This document shows, in pieces, positions 1-7,979 of a DNA stretch of 17,683 bases. Where the stretch lies: positions 1 to 17,683 of the forward strand of contig DASWFO010000343.1 in assembly GCA_036394195.1 (NCBI GenBank), read 5' to 3'. The stretch's first letter is position 1; every line of letters begins with the position of its first letter. The position numbers and the translations under genes were made by a program. This stretch comes from DATJPD01 sp036394195. Its GTDB lineage: Bacteria; Pseudomonadota; Alphaproteobacteria; CACIAM-22H2. Below the pieces are notes generated by a model. The model did not search any database. It saw only the letters and a program-made list of their open reading frames with translations, and had not been told where the DNA came from.

Positions 1-388
1 CGAGGCCGGAACACCCGGCCTGGCCACCGCCGATATCCGCGGCAAGGTGGCACTGGTGAATGTCTTCGCCTCGTGGTGCGTGCCGTGCCGCTCCGAGCAC
101 CCGATCCTGATGCGGCTCGCCCAGGACCCGCGGATCGTGATCTACGGGATCGACTACAAGGACCAGCCGGCCGACGGAGCCAAGTTCCTGTCGGAGTTCG
201 GCAACCCCTATAAGGCGATCGGCGCCGATGCCGACGGCCGCGTTGGCATCGACTTTGGCGTCTACGGCGTGCCGGAGACGTTCGTCATCGACCGCGACGG
301 TCGCATCCGCCACAAGCAGGTCGGCCCGATCACGCCGCAATCGCTGCAGGACACCATCCTGCCGCTGATCGGGCAGCTCGCGAAATGA
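1..388 (+). CDS. ccmG: Thiol:disulfide interchange protein DsbE/CcmG, 5' truncated
   Basis: This is the C-terminal 128 codons of a periplasmic thioredoxin-like protein; the reading frame is open to the left edge (first full codon at position 2), so the start and membrane anchor lie outside the window. The redox motif WCVPC (after the strand VALVNVFAS) and the later GVYGVPETFVID stretch, with the cis-proline and the 'GVPE' signature, are typical of the CcmG/DsbE family. In System I cytochrome c maturation this protein keeps the apocytochrome haem-binding cysteines, or CcmH, reduced. Its stop codon overlaps the ATG of ccmH (ATGA at 385-388), so the two are translationally coupled. The following ccmH and ccmI genes confirm the assignment. 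The other ccm genes probably lie to the left of the window, which is inferred from usual operon order. Confidence 0.93.
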   Translation, partial: EAGTPGLATADIRGKVALVNVFASWCVPCRSEHPILMRLAQDPRIVIYGIDYKDQPADGAKFLSEFGNPYKAIGADADGRVGIDFGVYGVPETFVIDRDGRIRHKQVGPITPQSLQDTILPLIGQLAK

Positions 389-852
389 GGCGGCCCCGGC
401 TTGCCGCTGTCCTCTTCGTGCTGGCCTTGTGCGTTCTCGCCGGCCCGGCGCTGGCCGTCCTGCCCAGCGAGATGCTGCCGGACCCGGCTCTCGAAGCGCG
501 CGCCCGCGCGCTCTCGAAAGAGGTCCGCTGCCAGGTCTGCCAGAACCAGAACATCGACGATTCCGCGGCACCGCTGGCGGCGGATTTGCGGCGGCTGATC
601 CGCGAGCGGCTGACCGCCGGCGATTCGGACGCGCAGATCCTGGATTACCTGGTGAAGCGCTACGGCGAATACATCCTGATGCGGCCGCCGATGGAGCCAG
701 CGACATGGCCGTTGTGGTTCGGCCCGGCGGCTCTCCTGGTCGCGGCCGCGATCAGTCTCGCCGTGATTCGCCGCCGGCGCGCCGACCCGCCACCCGACCT
801 CGCCCCCGAGGAAGAAGAGCGGGTGCGCGCGATCGTGGAGCGGCGTCCATGA
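385..852 (+). CDS. ccmH: Cytochrome c-type biogenesis protein CcmH (CycL)
   Basis: The product is 155 residues, a normal length for the short CcmH/CycL form. A signal peptide occupies residues 1-24 (ending AGPALA). The haem-lyase redox motif RCQVCQNQNI has cysteines at 49 and 52 and matches the family LRCxxCQ signature. One membrane helix follows (about 109-127), then a charged cytoplasmic tail. In the known pathway CcmH reduces the apocytochrome CXXCH cysteines together with CcmG and presents the substrate to the CcmF haem ligase. The start ATG overlaps the ccmG stop, and the stop overlaps the ccmI start at 849-852 (ATGA), so all three genes form one operon. Confidence 0.95.
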   Translation: MRRPRLAAVLFVLALCVLAGPALAVLPSEMLPDPALEARARALSKEVRCQVCQNQNIDDSAAPLAADLRRLIRERLTAGDSDAQILDYLVKRYGEYILMRPPMEPATWPLWFGPAALLVAAAISLAVIRRRRADPPPDLAPEEEERVRAIVERRP

Positions 853-2237
853 TCTGGGCCGTGCTCGCCTTGATGACGTTGGCGGCCGCCGCCGCCATCG
901 TGCTGCCGTACCTGAGGGCGCGCGGCGCGGCGCCGGCGCGGGCGTCCTACGATCTCGAGATCTATCGCGACCAGCTCGCCGAGGTGGAGCGCGATCAGGC
1001 CCGCGGCTTGATCGGCGATGCCGAGGCCAAGGCGGCGCGCACCGAGATCGCGCGTCGGGCGCTGGCGGCGGATGCCGCGATCCGGCAGCCGGGCGCACCG
1101 GCGGCGCGGCCGGCGCCACGATTTGCGTTCGTCGCCGCGGCCGCCATCGCCCCGGTCCTGGCCCTCGGGCTTTACCTCACGACCGGCTCGCCGCGTCTGC
1201 CCAGCCAGGAATTCCTGGCGGCGCATGTCGACGACGGGAAGCAGGAACGCGAGATGGTGGCGCGGCTGGAAGCGCGCCTGCACGATCATCCGGAAGACGT
1301 CCAAGGCTGGCTGCTGCTCGCGCGCTCCTACGCCACCCTCGGCCGCTCCGAAGAGTCGGTCAAAGCCTGGCGCGAGGCGATCCAGCGCAGTCCGGACCCG
1401 ACGCCGCTCGCCGGCGCGTTCGGCGAGGCGCTGGTGCAGGCCGCCGGGGGAATGGTGACGCCCGAGGCGGCGGCGCAATTCGCGACGGCGCAGCGCGCCG
1501 ATCCCACCGACCCGCGGCCTCGCTACTATCTGGGGCTCACCCAGGCCCAGGCCGGTCAGAGCCGGGACGCGCTGCAAGTGTGGACGGACCTGGTCGCGGT
1601 TTCGCCGGCCGACGCCCCCTGGGTGCCCGCGGTACGCGACCAAATCACCCGGCTGGCAGCGCAGGCGAAGATCGATCCGGCCGCGATCACGCCGTCCGCC
1701 GAGGCTCAGACGATCGCCCGCCAGGCCCAGAGCGGCCCCGGCCCAAGCAGCGCTGCCGTCGCGGCGGCCGAAAAAATGTCCCCGGAAGAGCGGACCGCGA
1801 TGATCCGCAGCATGGTCGATTCGCTGGCGGCACGGCTGGACGCCAATCCAGACGACGTCGAGGGCTGGGTGCGCCTCGGACGCGCGCGCCAGGTGCTGGG
1901 CGAACCGGATAAATCGGTCGAAGCCTATGCCAAGGCGGCGGCCGTGGCGCCCGACCGGCTGGACGTGCAGTCGGCCTATGCCGACGCGCTGTTCCGCAAC
2001 ATGCCCAAGAGCGACAAGCTGGCGCCGGAATTCGTGGCGGTGATGCGCCACATCCTCGACCTCGACCCGAATTACGGCGACGCCCTGTGGTTCGTCGGGC
2101 TCGCCGAGGCGGAATCGGGCAACCGCCTCGCCGCGGTTGCGCTGTGGCAGCGCCTGCTCGACCGCCTGCCCGCCGGCAGCAAGGAGCGCGACCAGGTGCA
2201 GGCGCAGATCGATCGCACCAAGCAGGCGACGGATTGA
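849..2237 (+). CDS. ccmI: Cytochrome c maturation protein CcmI (CycH), TPR chaperone
   Basis: The product is 462 residues, starting at the ATG that overlaps the ccmH stop; a longer upstream open frame in this phase runs inside ccmH and is not used. Two membrane helices (about 3-21 and 93-112) flank a cytoplasmic segment containing the CcmI N-terminal motif YDLEIYRDQLAEVERD. After the second helix, periplasmic TPR-like repeats appear twice, each starting with a similar phrase (HPEDVQGWLLLARSY near 150 and NPDDVEGWVRLGRARQ near 340), so the protein has two TPR blocks. CcmI is known to bind apocytochrome c C-termini and deliver them to CcmFH. The gene ends at the repeat region before the convergent cyclase gene, and its stop codon lies in a small hairpin (2235-2249). 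Confidence 0.93.
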   Translation: MIWAVLALMTLAAAAAIVLPYLRARGAAPARASYDLEIYRDQLAEVERDQARGLIGDAEAKAARTEIARRALAADAAIRQPGAPAARPAPRFAFVAAAAIAPVLALGLYLTTGSPRLPSQEFLAAHVDDGKQEREMVARLEARLHDHPEDVQGWLLLARSYATLGRSEESVKAWREAIQRSPDPTPLAGAFGEALVQAAGGMVTPEAAAQFATAQRADPTDPRPRYYLGLTQAQAGQSRDALQVWTDLVAVSPADAPWVPAVRDQITRLAAQAKIDPAAITPSAEAQTIARQAQSGPGPSSAAVAAAEKMSPEERTAMIRSMVDSLAARLDANPDDVEGWVRLGRARQVLGEPDKSVEAYAKAAAVAPDRLDVQSAYADALFRNMPKSDKLAPEFVAVMRHILDLDPNYGDALWFVGLAEAESGNRLAAVALWQRLLDRLPAGSKERDQVQAQIDRTKQATD

Positions 2238-2249
2238 CGCGAAGCGTCA
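2235..2249 (+). terminator. Small hairpin overlapping the ccmI stop codon
   Basis: The perfect inverted repeat TGACGC-GAA-GCGTCA includes the ccmI TGA stop. It has no T-run, so termination activity is uncertain. It may simply be the edge of the dispersed repeat that follows. Confidence 0.3.
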
Positions 2250-2403
2250 TCCCGGCCGACCCCGTACTCGGGGGAGAGGCGGGATCCATTTCTCCAACTG
2301 AACCATGGACCCCGGGTCGCGCCCAAGTCTTTTTTCGCGCCCGCCGGCGCTTCGCGGCGGCGCAGCGCAAGGCTTGCCCGGGGTGACGTCCAGAAGCTGG
2401 ACG
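2238..2403. repeat. Dispersed intergenic (REP-like) repeat between convergent genes
   Basis: This non-coding gap between ccmI and the cyclase is built from GC-rich inverted repeats. ATCCCG (2249-2254) pairs with CGGGAT (2280-2285), enclosing CCCCG-TACT-CGGGG (2260-2273). Farther on is the phrase ATGGACCCCGGGTC followed by GCCCGGGGTGAC. Phrases like 'CATCCCGGCC...CGGGATCCA' and 'GGACCCCGGGTC...GCCCGGGGTGACG' are familiar from dispersed intergenic repeats of alphaproteobacterial genomes; this is recognition from memory, not a search. No second copy occurs in the window. A run of six T at 2330-2335 could help termination on the plus strand. Confidence 0.5.
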
Positions 2404-2407
2404 TCAC
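2383..2407 (-). terminator. Strong hairpin at the 3' end of the cyclase gene
   Basis: GTGACGTCCAG (2383-2393) and CTGGACGTCAC (2397-2407) form a perfect 11-bp stem with a three-base AAG loop. The minus-strand stop codon of the cyclase (2404-2406) lies in one arm. There is no clear T-run on either side, so it may act as a bidirectional transcript-end stabiliser rather than a classical intrinsic terminator. Confidence 0.5.
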
Positions 2408-4563
2408 TTCCCTTCGAGCGTGTTGACCGGCTCCCAATCGGGGCCGGGTGGGTGCGCGACGAGGGCCTTGGCCCGCTCGGCAAACAGCGCCGAGGGCGGG
2501 TCGGTCTCGGCAACCCGCGCGAATGCCGCCGCGGCTCCGGCGAAGTCGCGCCGCCGCCACCGCGCAAGCCCCTCGGCATAGGCGTCGGCGATGAACTGGC
2601 GGTCGGGGCTGACTCGCCCCGCGTCGCCCAGCGGCTCGAGAATCTTGACCGGGGCGGCGCGGCCTTTGACCCGGATCGCATCGAGCTCGCGCCACGCGAT
2701 CCCCGGGCCCGCCAGGGCCGCGGTCATTTCGGATGCCATGATGGGGGTCGCGAAATATTTGTTGGCGCCCTCCAGCCGCGAGGCGAGGTTCACCGTGTCG
2801 CCCATCACCGTGTAATTGAAGCGCCGGCGCGAGCCCATATTGCCGACCAGCGCCTCGCCGGAGTTGAGGCCGATCCGCTGGCCGAGCCTGTGTCCTTTAA
2901 ACGCAGCGGCGGTCTTGTTCAGCTCGTCGAGCTTGGCGCGGCAGCTGAGCGCCGCCTGCACCGCGTGAAGCGCATGCTTCCCGTCGTCGAGTGGTGCTCC
3001 GAACACCGCCACGATCGCATCGCCGATGTATTTGTCGACGAAGCCGCCATGCTCCTCGATGATATCGGTCATCGCCGACAGATACTCGTTCATCAACGTC
3101 ACGAGCTCGGTCGGCGTCATCTTCTCCGAGAACGACGAGAAGCCGGCGACGTCGGAGAAATAGACCGTGATCTGGCGCGTCTCGCCGCCAAGCTCCGGCG
3201 GCTTGTCGGAGACGAGCATCTTTTCGATCACCGCCGGGGCCAGATAGAGCGCGAAGCTCTTGCGCAGCAGCCGCTTGTCCTTGTCGGCGATGATGAACCG
3301 GTAGGCGACCATGGCCGCACCCCCGGAAAGCCCGGCGAGGACGGGATCGATCAGCGGCAGGACCAGTGCATGCAGGAAGGCCCAGGTCGCGGCCGCCGTC
3401 CAGGCCACGACCGCCGCGACAAACACCAGCAATGCCGCAATCGGGCTCAGGACCAGGGCGGTACCGGTCGAGAGTGCCGCAAACCCGAAGCTGCTGAGCC
3501 ATCCCGAAACCCGGCTGAGCTCGGTCAACGCCTCGTGACGCACGAGGTTATTGACCGCCGTCGCATGGATATAGACCCCCGAGATGGTGTCGCGGGCGAA
3601 CGGGCCGAACGAGGCCGGTCCCGGCAGCACGCAGCGCGGGGCGCGGGCACCCTCGATACCGGTTGCAAAGCGCTTCGACGTGGGCTTGCGGTCTTCGAGG
3701 TCCAGGACCGTGCCGATCAGCACGATGCGTCCCTCGAAATTACGGCGGAAGAACTCGCGGTCGCCCTTGTCGACACAGGCGTGCAGATCGGCCAGCGAAA
3801 AGGTCGGGATGTCCTCGGCACCGCCTTCAAAGTTCAGCGTGACAGTGTCCGGGACCGCCACCGCGGGAACTCGCTGCCCCGCGACGGTGGTCGTGCCGTC
3901 GCTCGCCTTCTGCGGCAAGCTGCCGGACGCCCGCGCAGCGAGCTCGACGGACATCGATGGCTCCTCCCCGGCGTCGGTCTTGAACCAGAGCGGAACACGC
4001 CGGACGATCTCGTCCGGGTCATCGTGGACATTGAGGGCCCGCAGATTCGCCCGACGGCCCGCCGCTATCTGCATGGCGCCGAATGGCTCGACGGGATTGG
4101 CACTATGCTGCACGCGGCCCAGTACGACCTTGCCCTCCCGGGCGGCCGCCGCCAAGGCACGAAGGAAGTCGCGGTCGAAGCCTTTGACCCGAGCGCCAAG
4201 CGTCTCGTTGCCGAATTCGACCTGGGACTGCTCGATCGATGTCGGAAAGATGACGTCGAAACCGACCACCTTCGCCCCGCCGTCGATCACCGCCGTCATG
4301 ACGCGGCCGATGTCGCGCGTCCAGGAGACATACGGGGTGTTGGCAAACGGCGCCGTGCGGTAGGTCTCCTCGTCGAGCGCCACCACGACGGTGGGCGACC
4401 GCGCCGGATCGTGCAGCGGGCCGTGCGCCTGCCAGCGCAGCCAGGTCAGGATATCGATGCTGAGGCCATCAAGGACGTCCAACGCCGGTGACGCGACAAA
4501 GGCGCTGGCAAGCAACGCGATCAAAACCGCCGCGAGCAGGTCGCGGCGCCGAACTCCGCCCAT
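2404..4563 (-). CDS. CHASE2 sensor adenylate cyclase (class III)
   Basis: The product is about 719-720 residues. An N-terminal helix (about 10-27) precedes a large periplasmic CHASE2 domain (about 35-345, with VVVALDEETYR and ...GGAKVVGFDVIF). Three closely spaced membrane helices follow (about 355-425), then a class III cyclase domain (about 463-645) and a TPR-like tail (655-702). Catalytic features, numbered from the upstream GTG, are metal Asp472 in YFSDVAGFSSFSE, Lys512 and metal Asp516 in DKYIGDAIVAVFG, Thr586 in NYTVMGDTVNLASRLE, and Asn593 and Arg597. The Lys/Thr pair favours ATP, so cAMP is the likely product. The start is ATG 4563 or the adjoining GTG at 4566; an AGGGGG/GAGGG purine tract precedes both. 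The gene lies 27 bases after the exported protein gene and is probably co-transcribed with it. Confidence 0.92.
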   Translation of the reverse strand: MGGVRRRDLLAAVLIALLASAFVASPALDVLDGLSIDILTWLRWQAHGPLHDPARSPTVVVALDEETYRTAPFANTPYVSWTRDIGRVMTAVIDGGAKVVGFDVIFPTSIEQSQVEFGNETLGARVKGFDRDFLRALAAAAREGKVVLGRVQHSANPVEPFGAMQIAAGRRANLRALNVHDDPDEIVRRVPLWFKTDAGEEPSMSVELAARASGSLPQKASDGTTTVAGQRVPAVAVPDTVTLNFEGGAEDIPTFSLADLHACVDKGDREFFRRNFEGRIVLIGTVLDLEDRKPTSKRFATGIEGARAPRCVLPGPASFGPFARDTISGVYIHATAVNNLVRHEALTELSRVSGWLSSFGFAALSTGTALVLSPIAALLVFVAAVVAWTAAATWAFLHALVLPLIDPVLAGLSGGAAMVAYRFIIADKDKRLLRKSFALYLAPAVIEKMLVSDKPPELGGETRQITVYFSDVAGFSSFSEKMTPTELVTLMNEYLSAMTDIIEEHGGFVDKYIGDAIVAVFGAPLDDGKHALHAVQAALSCRAKLDELNKTAAAFKGHRLGQRIGLNSGEALVGNMGSRRRFNYTVMGDTVNLASRLEGANKYFATPIMASEMTAALAGPGIAWRELDAIRVKGRAAPVKILEPLGDAGRVSPDRQFIADAYAEGLARWRRRDFAGAAAAFARVAETDPPSALFAERAKALVAHPPGPDWEPVNTLEGK

Positions 4564-4590
4564 CACCCCCTGCCCTCGCGTAAGTCCTGT

Positions 4591-5283
4591 TCAGCCCGCC
4601 GGTTGGAACCGCAAGAGGCGTCCGACGATGGGCGCCTCGCCCGGGGCCGCATATGGATCGACTTTGAACACGATCTGGCTTGCTCCCACCGAGGCGCGAT
4701 AGATGCCGCCGGCGCTCAAGGCCTTTCCGTCCTTCGCGAAGTCGAAGAACGAGCCGCGGAAGAGCTGATGGTCGGCGATGGTCACGTCGATTCGCTCGCC
4801 CGGCTGATCGATGCGCTCGATCACCAGATGACCACCGCCTTTGACGTCGACGACCGGAGACAATCCATACAGCGTGAGCTGCGGCTGGGCGGACGCAGTG
4901 GCCGGCTTTGGCGGCGCGCGGAAGACCACGGCGCCGCTCTTGCTCGCCTGCTGCGCGGTCAGTTGAATCTTGCCGCCGTCGCAGGAAACGTGCTCGCGCC
5001 GAACCTTGCCGCCAGCGACGGCGCTTTGCTCGGCGCCGACGGTCACCGTGCCGCCGATGATCGTCTCGCGCCAGCATGACTGCATGTAGCCGAGGACCAG
5101 CGTGTCCGAGGGGCCGAGCCGGATGGTCTTTCCGGCGCTCACGTAATCCATGAATTCAACGCCGGCCGATTTGCTCTCGACGTCTTCGACCACGGCAACC
5201 GGCGCCTGGGCGCGCGCGGACGTCGACACCAGCAGCCCGACCGCCAACACGCCGGCGACCCTTGCGGCAGCAATGCGCGTCAT
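4591..5283 (-). CDS. Exported FecR-like hypothetical protein
   Basis: The product is 230 residues with a clear signal peptide (MTRIAAARVAGVLAVGLL..., cleavage near ARAQA, residue 26). The start at 5283 is chosen because GGAGGAGG lies at good distance before it; an in-frame start 30 bases upstream has no such site. The mature N-terminal part (AGKTIRLGPSDTLVLGYMQSC...) looks like the beta-rich FecR-type fold, with two cysteines that could form a disulfide. The C-terminal part reads as further beta strands with GERIDVTIADHQLFRGSFFD and a final SQIVFKVDPYA. It lies just upstream of the CHASE2 cyclase in the same direction, so I infer it may be a periplasmic partner or modulator of the CHASE2 domain. 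The family assignment is tentative. Confidence 0.75.
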   Translation of the reverse strand: MTRIAAARVAGVLAVGLLVSTSARAQAPVAVVEDVESKSAGVEFMDYVSAGKTIRLGPSDTLVLGYMQSCWRETIIGGTVTVGAEQSAVAGGKVRREHVSCDGGKIQLTAQQASKSGAVVFRAPPKPATASAQPQLTLYGLSPVVDVKGGGHLVIERIDQPGERIDVTIADHQLFRGSFFDFAKDGKALSAGGIYRASVGASQIVFKVDPYAAPGEAPIVGRLLRFQPAG

Positions 5284-5382
5284 CGTGAACCCCTCCTCCA
5301 AGCCGACCCTCACCCACGTTTTCTAAGTTAGCCGGCATCACCCGGACCGTCAGTGACGCGGCTCACAGAACGGCTCGAGAGG

Positions 5383-5411
5383 ATTATAGCAATGGGCGTA
5401 AGGTCGTGGAA
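5383..5411 (-). promoter_or_regulatory. Putative promoter of the exported protein/cyclase operon
   Basis: On the minus strand a perfect TATAAT (-10, plus positions 5383-5388) lies about 95 bases upstream of the ATG at 5283. The -35 region near 5406-5411 (TTCCAC at 17 bases, or TTTCCA at 18) is a poor match. The call rests on the -10 box and on its location in the only gap upstream of this operon. Confidence 0.45.
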
Positions 5412-5443
5412 AGAAAGACACTTCGGCCGGCCTCAAAGCCGCG

Positions 5444-7255
5444 TCAGGCGACGCTGCGGGCCGTCGGGCGTGCTCCACGGCTGCCCGGAATGACCCGGCT
5501 CACGGGCAGGCGCACCGTCAGCGTGGTTCCGACCTTGAGCGTGCTGTCGATCAGAAGCGTTCCGTCATGCTGCTCGACCAGCATCTTGCTGATCGATAAG
5601 CCGAGCCCGCTACCGCCGCTCTTTCGGCTGAGCCGGGCGTCCGAGCGCTGGAACGGCTCGAAAAGATGTGGAATGGCACGCGGATCGATTCCGGCACCGG
5701 TGTCGGCGACCGTGAGGACGACGCCGCCATCGGCGTCGGGTCCAGCGCCCAGGGTGACGCGGCCGCCGGGGCCGGTGAAGTTCACGGCGTTGCCGGCGAG
5801 ATTGACCATGACCTGGAGAAGGGCGCGCCGATCGACGCGGACCAGCGGCAAGTCCTCGGGCACGTGCGCTTCCAGCTTGATCTCGCCCTCCTTGGCCCGC
5901 AGGCGGAGAAACGTGCAGGTCTCGTCGAAGATGGCGCCGATGTCGACCGGCTCCTCGCTCATTTCATAGCGGCCGGCCTCGATCTTCGACATGTCGAGGA
6001 CGGTGTTGATGAGGTCGAGCAGATGGTGACCCGAGGCGCCGATATCGCGCACGTATTCGGCCTGCTTGCCGTTCAGCGGTCCGAAATAGCTGCCGGACAG
6101 CATGTCGGTGAATCCGATGATGGCGTTCAGCGGCGTGCGCAGCTCGTGGCTCATATTGGCAAGGAAGCTGCTCTTGGCCTTGTTGGCGGCTTCGGCAATC
6201 GCGCGCGCCCGGTCGGCGTGCTCGCGCTCCGCCTGCGATTCGGCGATCCGCGCCTGAAGGTCGAAATGCCGATTCAGCAGCAGACCCGAGAGAATGATCA
6301 GGACGATGGCGGACGCCGTGACCGTCAGAATGACGCTGGTCTGCCGGTGCCATCCCGCGAGAACGTCGCTCTCGGCGTTGGTGACGTTCACGACCAGCGG
6401 ATAGTTTCGCACGACGTGCGCGCTCATGATCCGCGGAGTGCCATCGACCGATTTCCCACTGGTGTAGATGATCGCTGAGTCGGCCTTGACGAGAGCCTGC
6501 TCGAACAGCGGCCGGCTTGCGAACGAGCGGCCCACCAGCGCCTCCGAGGAGGGGTAGCGCACGAGAAGCGTGCCGTCCCGCCGGAACAGCGTGATACTGC
6601 CGCGCTCGCCGGGCGATATGGCGCGGTAGAACTCCTCGAAATATTTTGTCTGCATCGCGCCGGTCAGGACGCCGATGAATTCGCCGTTGGGTCCGCTCAT
6701 ACGCCGCGACATATAGATCGTCCATACCCCTGCGGCCCGGCTGTAGATCGGCTCGCTGATGTAGGGCCCCTGATTGGGGTTGTCGCGCGGCGCAGTGAAA
6801 TAATTGCGGTCGGAGAGGTCGAGGGCCGGGATCGGCCAGGTGCGGGAAAAGTTCACCAGCTTGCCTTCGGTATCCAAGATGATGAGCGCATCGATATGCG
6901 GCGCGTCGCGGAGCTTGTCGGCCAGCAATTCGTGGATGTCCTGGCTCGCCAGGTACCGGCGAACCTCGGACGCCGTCGCGATGCCTTCGGTCGCGAAACG
7001 CTCGCCGAGGCCGGTCAGCATCAGGTCGAGGCTTTGAATCGTGCGCGCGGTCTGCTCGGCCAAGGTCAGACTTTGACGGGCGAGATCGCGTTCGGCGTCG
7101 GCCAATTCCTTCTCGCGGGTGGTCCAGATCGTCGCCAACGCGACGGTCAACAGTACCGCCACCAACAGACCGCCGACCACGAGCAGGACCCGCCGCGGCT
7201 GGTGCGCGGCGAACCACGACGAGGCCTGGTCAGGCGTGGACCCGTTGCGCGCCAT
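5444..7255 (-). CDS. dCache-domain sensor histidine kinase
   Basis: The product is 603 residues. Membrane helices at about 22-44 and 305-327 flank a periplasmic double-Cache (PDC) sensor region with LIILDTEGKLVNFSRTWPIP, DRNYF and PYISEPIYSR...WTIYMSRR motifs, usual for small organic ligands. A short coiled linker leads to HisKA with FLANMSHELRTPLNAIIGF (phospho-acceptor His370). The HATPase_c domain has the N box (NLAGNAVNFT), G1 (DTGAGID), F box (LFEPFQR) and G2 (GGSGLGLSIS). All catalytic boxes are intact. No response regulator gene is adjacent, so this is an orphan kinase in this window. No strong ribosome binding site is seen before the ATG, only GGGG directly upstream, so the start is moderately certain. 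Whether it is linked to the neighbouring cyclase is unknown. Confidence 0.92.
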   Translation of the reverse strand: MARNGSTPDQASSWFAAHQPRRVLLVVGGLLVAVLLTVALATIWTTREKELADAERDLARQSLTLAEQTARTIQSLDLMLTGLGERFATEGIATASEVRRYLASQDIHELLADKLRDAPHIDALIILDTEGKLVNFSRTWPIPALDLSDRNYFTAPRDNPNQGPYISEPIYSRAAGVWTIYMSRRMSGPNGEFIGVLTGAMQTKYFEEFYRAISPGERGSITLFRRDGTLLVRYPSSEALVGRSFASRPLFEQALVKADSAIIYTSGKSVDGTPRIMSAHVVRNYPLVVNVTNAESDVLAGWHRQTSVILTVTASAIVLIILSGLLLNRHFDLQARIAESQAEREHADRARAIAEAANKAKSSFLANMSHELRTPLNAIIGFTDMLSGSYFGPLNGKQAEYVRDIGASGHHLLDLINTVLDMSKIEAGRYEMSEEPVDIGAIFDETCTFLRLRAKEGEIKLEAHVPEDLPLVRVDRRALLQVMVNLAGNAVNFTGPGGRVTLGAGPDADGGVVLTVADTGAGIDPRAIPHLFEPFQRSDARLSRKSGGSGLGLSISKMLVEQHDGTLLIDSTLKVGTTLTVRLPVSRVIPGSRGARPTARSVA

Positions 7256-7439
7256 CCCCGATATCCGAGCTGGGGGTCATGAAAAGGCGGTGCCCCTGCC
7301 GTCGCGGCGGGCGCCCCTTTGAGAGCGATCATCGTGAAGAAGCGTTAAGGTCTCCTTACCGCAGGGCAGACCAGAGACGCACAACCAGGGAGGGGGTTTA
7401 AGGACCGGGAAGTGCCGGGCTAAAGAGGCCGGGGCGGGA

Positions 7440-7515
7440 TGGTGGAGCCGAGGGGAATCGAACCCCTGACCTCCTCATTGCGAACGAGGCGCTCTCCCAA
7501 CTGAGCTACGGCCCC
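7440..7515 (-). tRNA. tRNA-Ala, anticodon CGC
   Basis: Read on the minus strand, the 76-nt gene folds as a cloverleaf. The acceptor stem is GGGGCCG/CGGCTCC with one G-T pair, and the D arm GCTC-AGTTGGGA-GAGC. The anticodon arm is CCTCG-TTCGCAA-TGAGG (anticodon CGC, reading GCG), and the T arm AGGGG-TTCGATT-CCCCT. CCA is encoded at the 3' end. A sigma70-type promoter lies just upstream. Confidence 0.96.
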
Positions 7516-7531
7516 GCCGGCGGCGGCCGGG

Positions 7532-7560
7532 ATAATGGTGACGCCCCCCCATCCTGTCAA
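7532..7560 (-). promoter_or_regulatory. Promoter of tRNA-Ala
   Basis: On the minus strand a perfect TTGACA (plus 7555-7560) is followed after 17 bases by CATTAT (plus 7532-7537; four of six match TATAAT). The predicted transcription start near 7525 lies about 10 bases before the mature tRNA 5' end. A GC-rich stretch lies between the -10 and the tRNA. Confidence 0.65.
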
Positions 7561-7606
7561 GGAAGTCCTGTGGGGAAAACGCGGATTTCGCGGTGCTGCC
7601 AAGGCT

Positions 7607-7634
7607 TTGCAGAATTCCGGCGGTCGTGTAGGGT
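7607..7634 (+). promoter_or_regulatory. Putative promoter of the yggT-DUF167-folD operon
   Basis: TTGCAG (7607-7612) and TAGGGT (7629-7634) are separated by 16 bases, about 49 bases before the yggT ATG. Both boxes are imperfect; the assignment relies on position. Confidence 0.35.
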
Positions 7635-7682
7635 GGCGGCCGTTCGGATCGCTGTCCTTCGCGCCGACACCTCAGAGCGGCC

Positions 7683-7973
7683 ATGTTACCCGTCATCGAG
7701 CTGATCGATACCGTCGTCAATCTCTATATCTGGGCGCTGATCATCTCGGCGATCCTGTCCTGGCTGCTGGCCTTCAACGTCATCAACAGCCATAACCGCG
7801 TCGTCTATACGGTGAGCGATTTCCTCTACCGCATCACCGAACCGGCGCTGCGTCCGATCCGCCGCTTCGTTCCTCTGGTCGGCGGTGTCGACCTGTCGCC
7901 GGTGGTGTTGATCCTGCTGCTGTGGTTCGTGCGCCGGCTCCTGTGGGTCGATATCGCTCCCTCTCTCATGTGA
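7683..7973 (+). CDS. YggT family membrane protein
   Basis: The product is 96 residues with two hydrophobic segments (about 4-30 and 70-90) and the family phrases LISAILSWLLAFNVIN, ITEPALRPIRRFVP and GGVDLSPVVLILLL. YggT proteins are small inner-membrane proteins of poorly known function, linked to osmotic tolerance and cell-division/septum genes in other bacteria. It is followed after six bases by a DUF167 gene, then folD, a gene order seen in many alphaproteobacteria. The ATG at 7683 begins directly at the conserved N-terminus; only a weak purine tract (GAGCGG) precedes it. Confidence 0.92.
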   Translation: MLPVIELIDTVVNLYIWALIISAILSWLLAFNVINSHNRVVYTVSDFLYRITEPALRPIRRFVPLVGGVDLSPVVLILLLWFVRRLLWVDIAPSLM

Positions 7974-7979
7974 TCCGCC

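Noticed and set aside
660..2051. A 463-codon minus-strand open frame.
   Set aside because: It is antisense to ccmH/ccmI and has the His/Arg-rich composition of a shadow frame, with no recognisable motif.
2305..4491. A 728-codon open frame on the plus strand.
   Set aside because: It is antisense to the CHASE2 cyclase, whose catalytic motifs are complete; its translation is Arg/Gly/Asp-rich with no domain, as expected for a GC-rich shadow frame.
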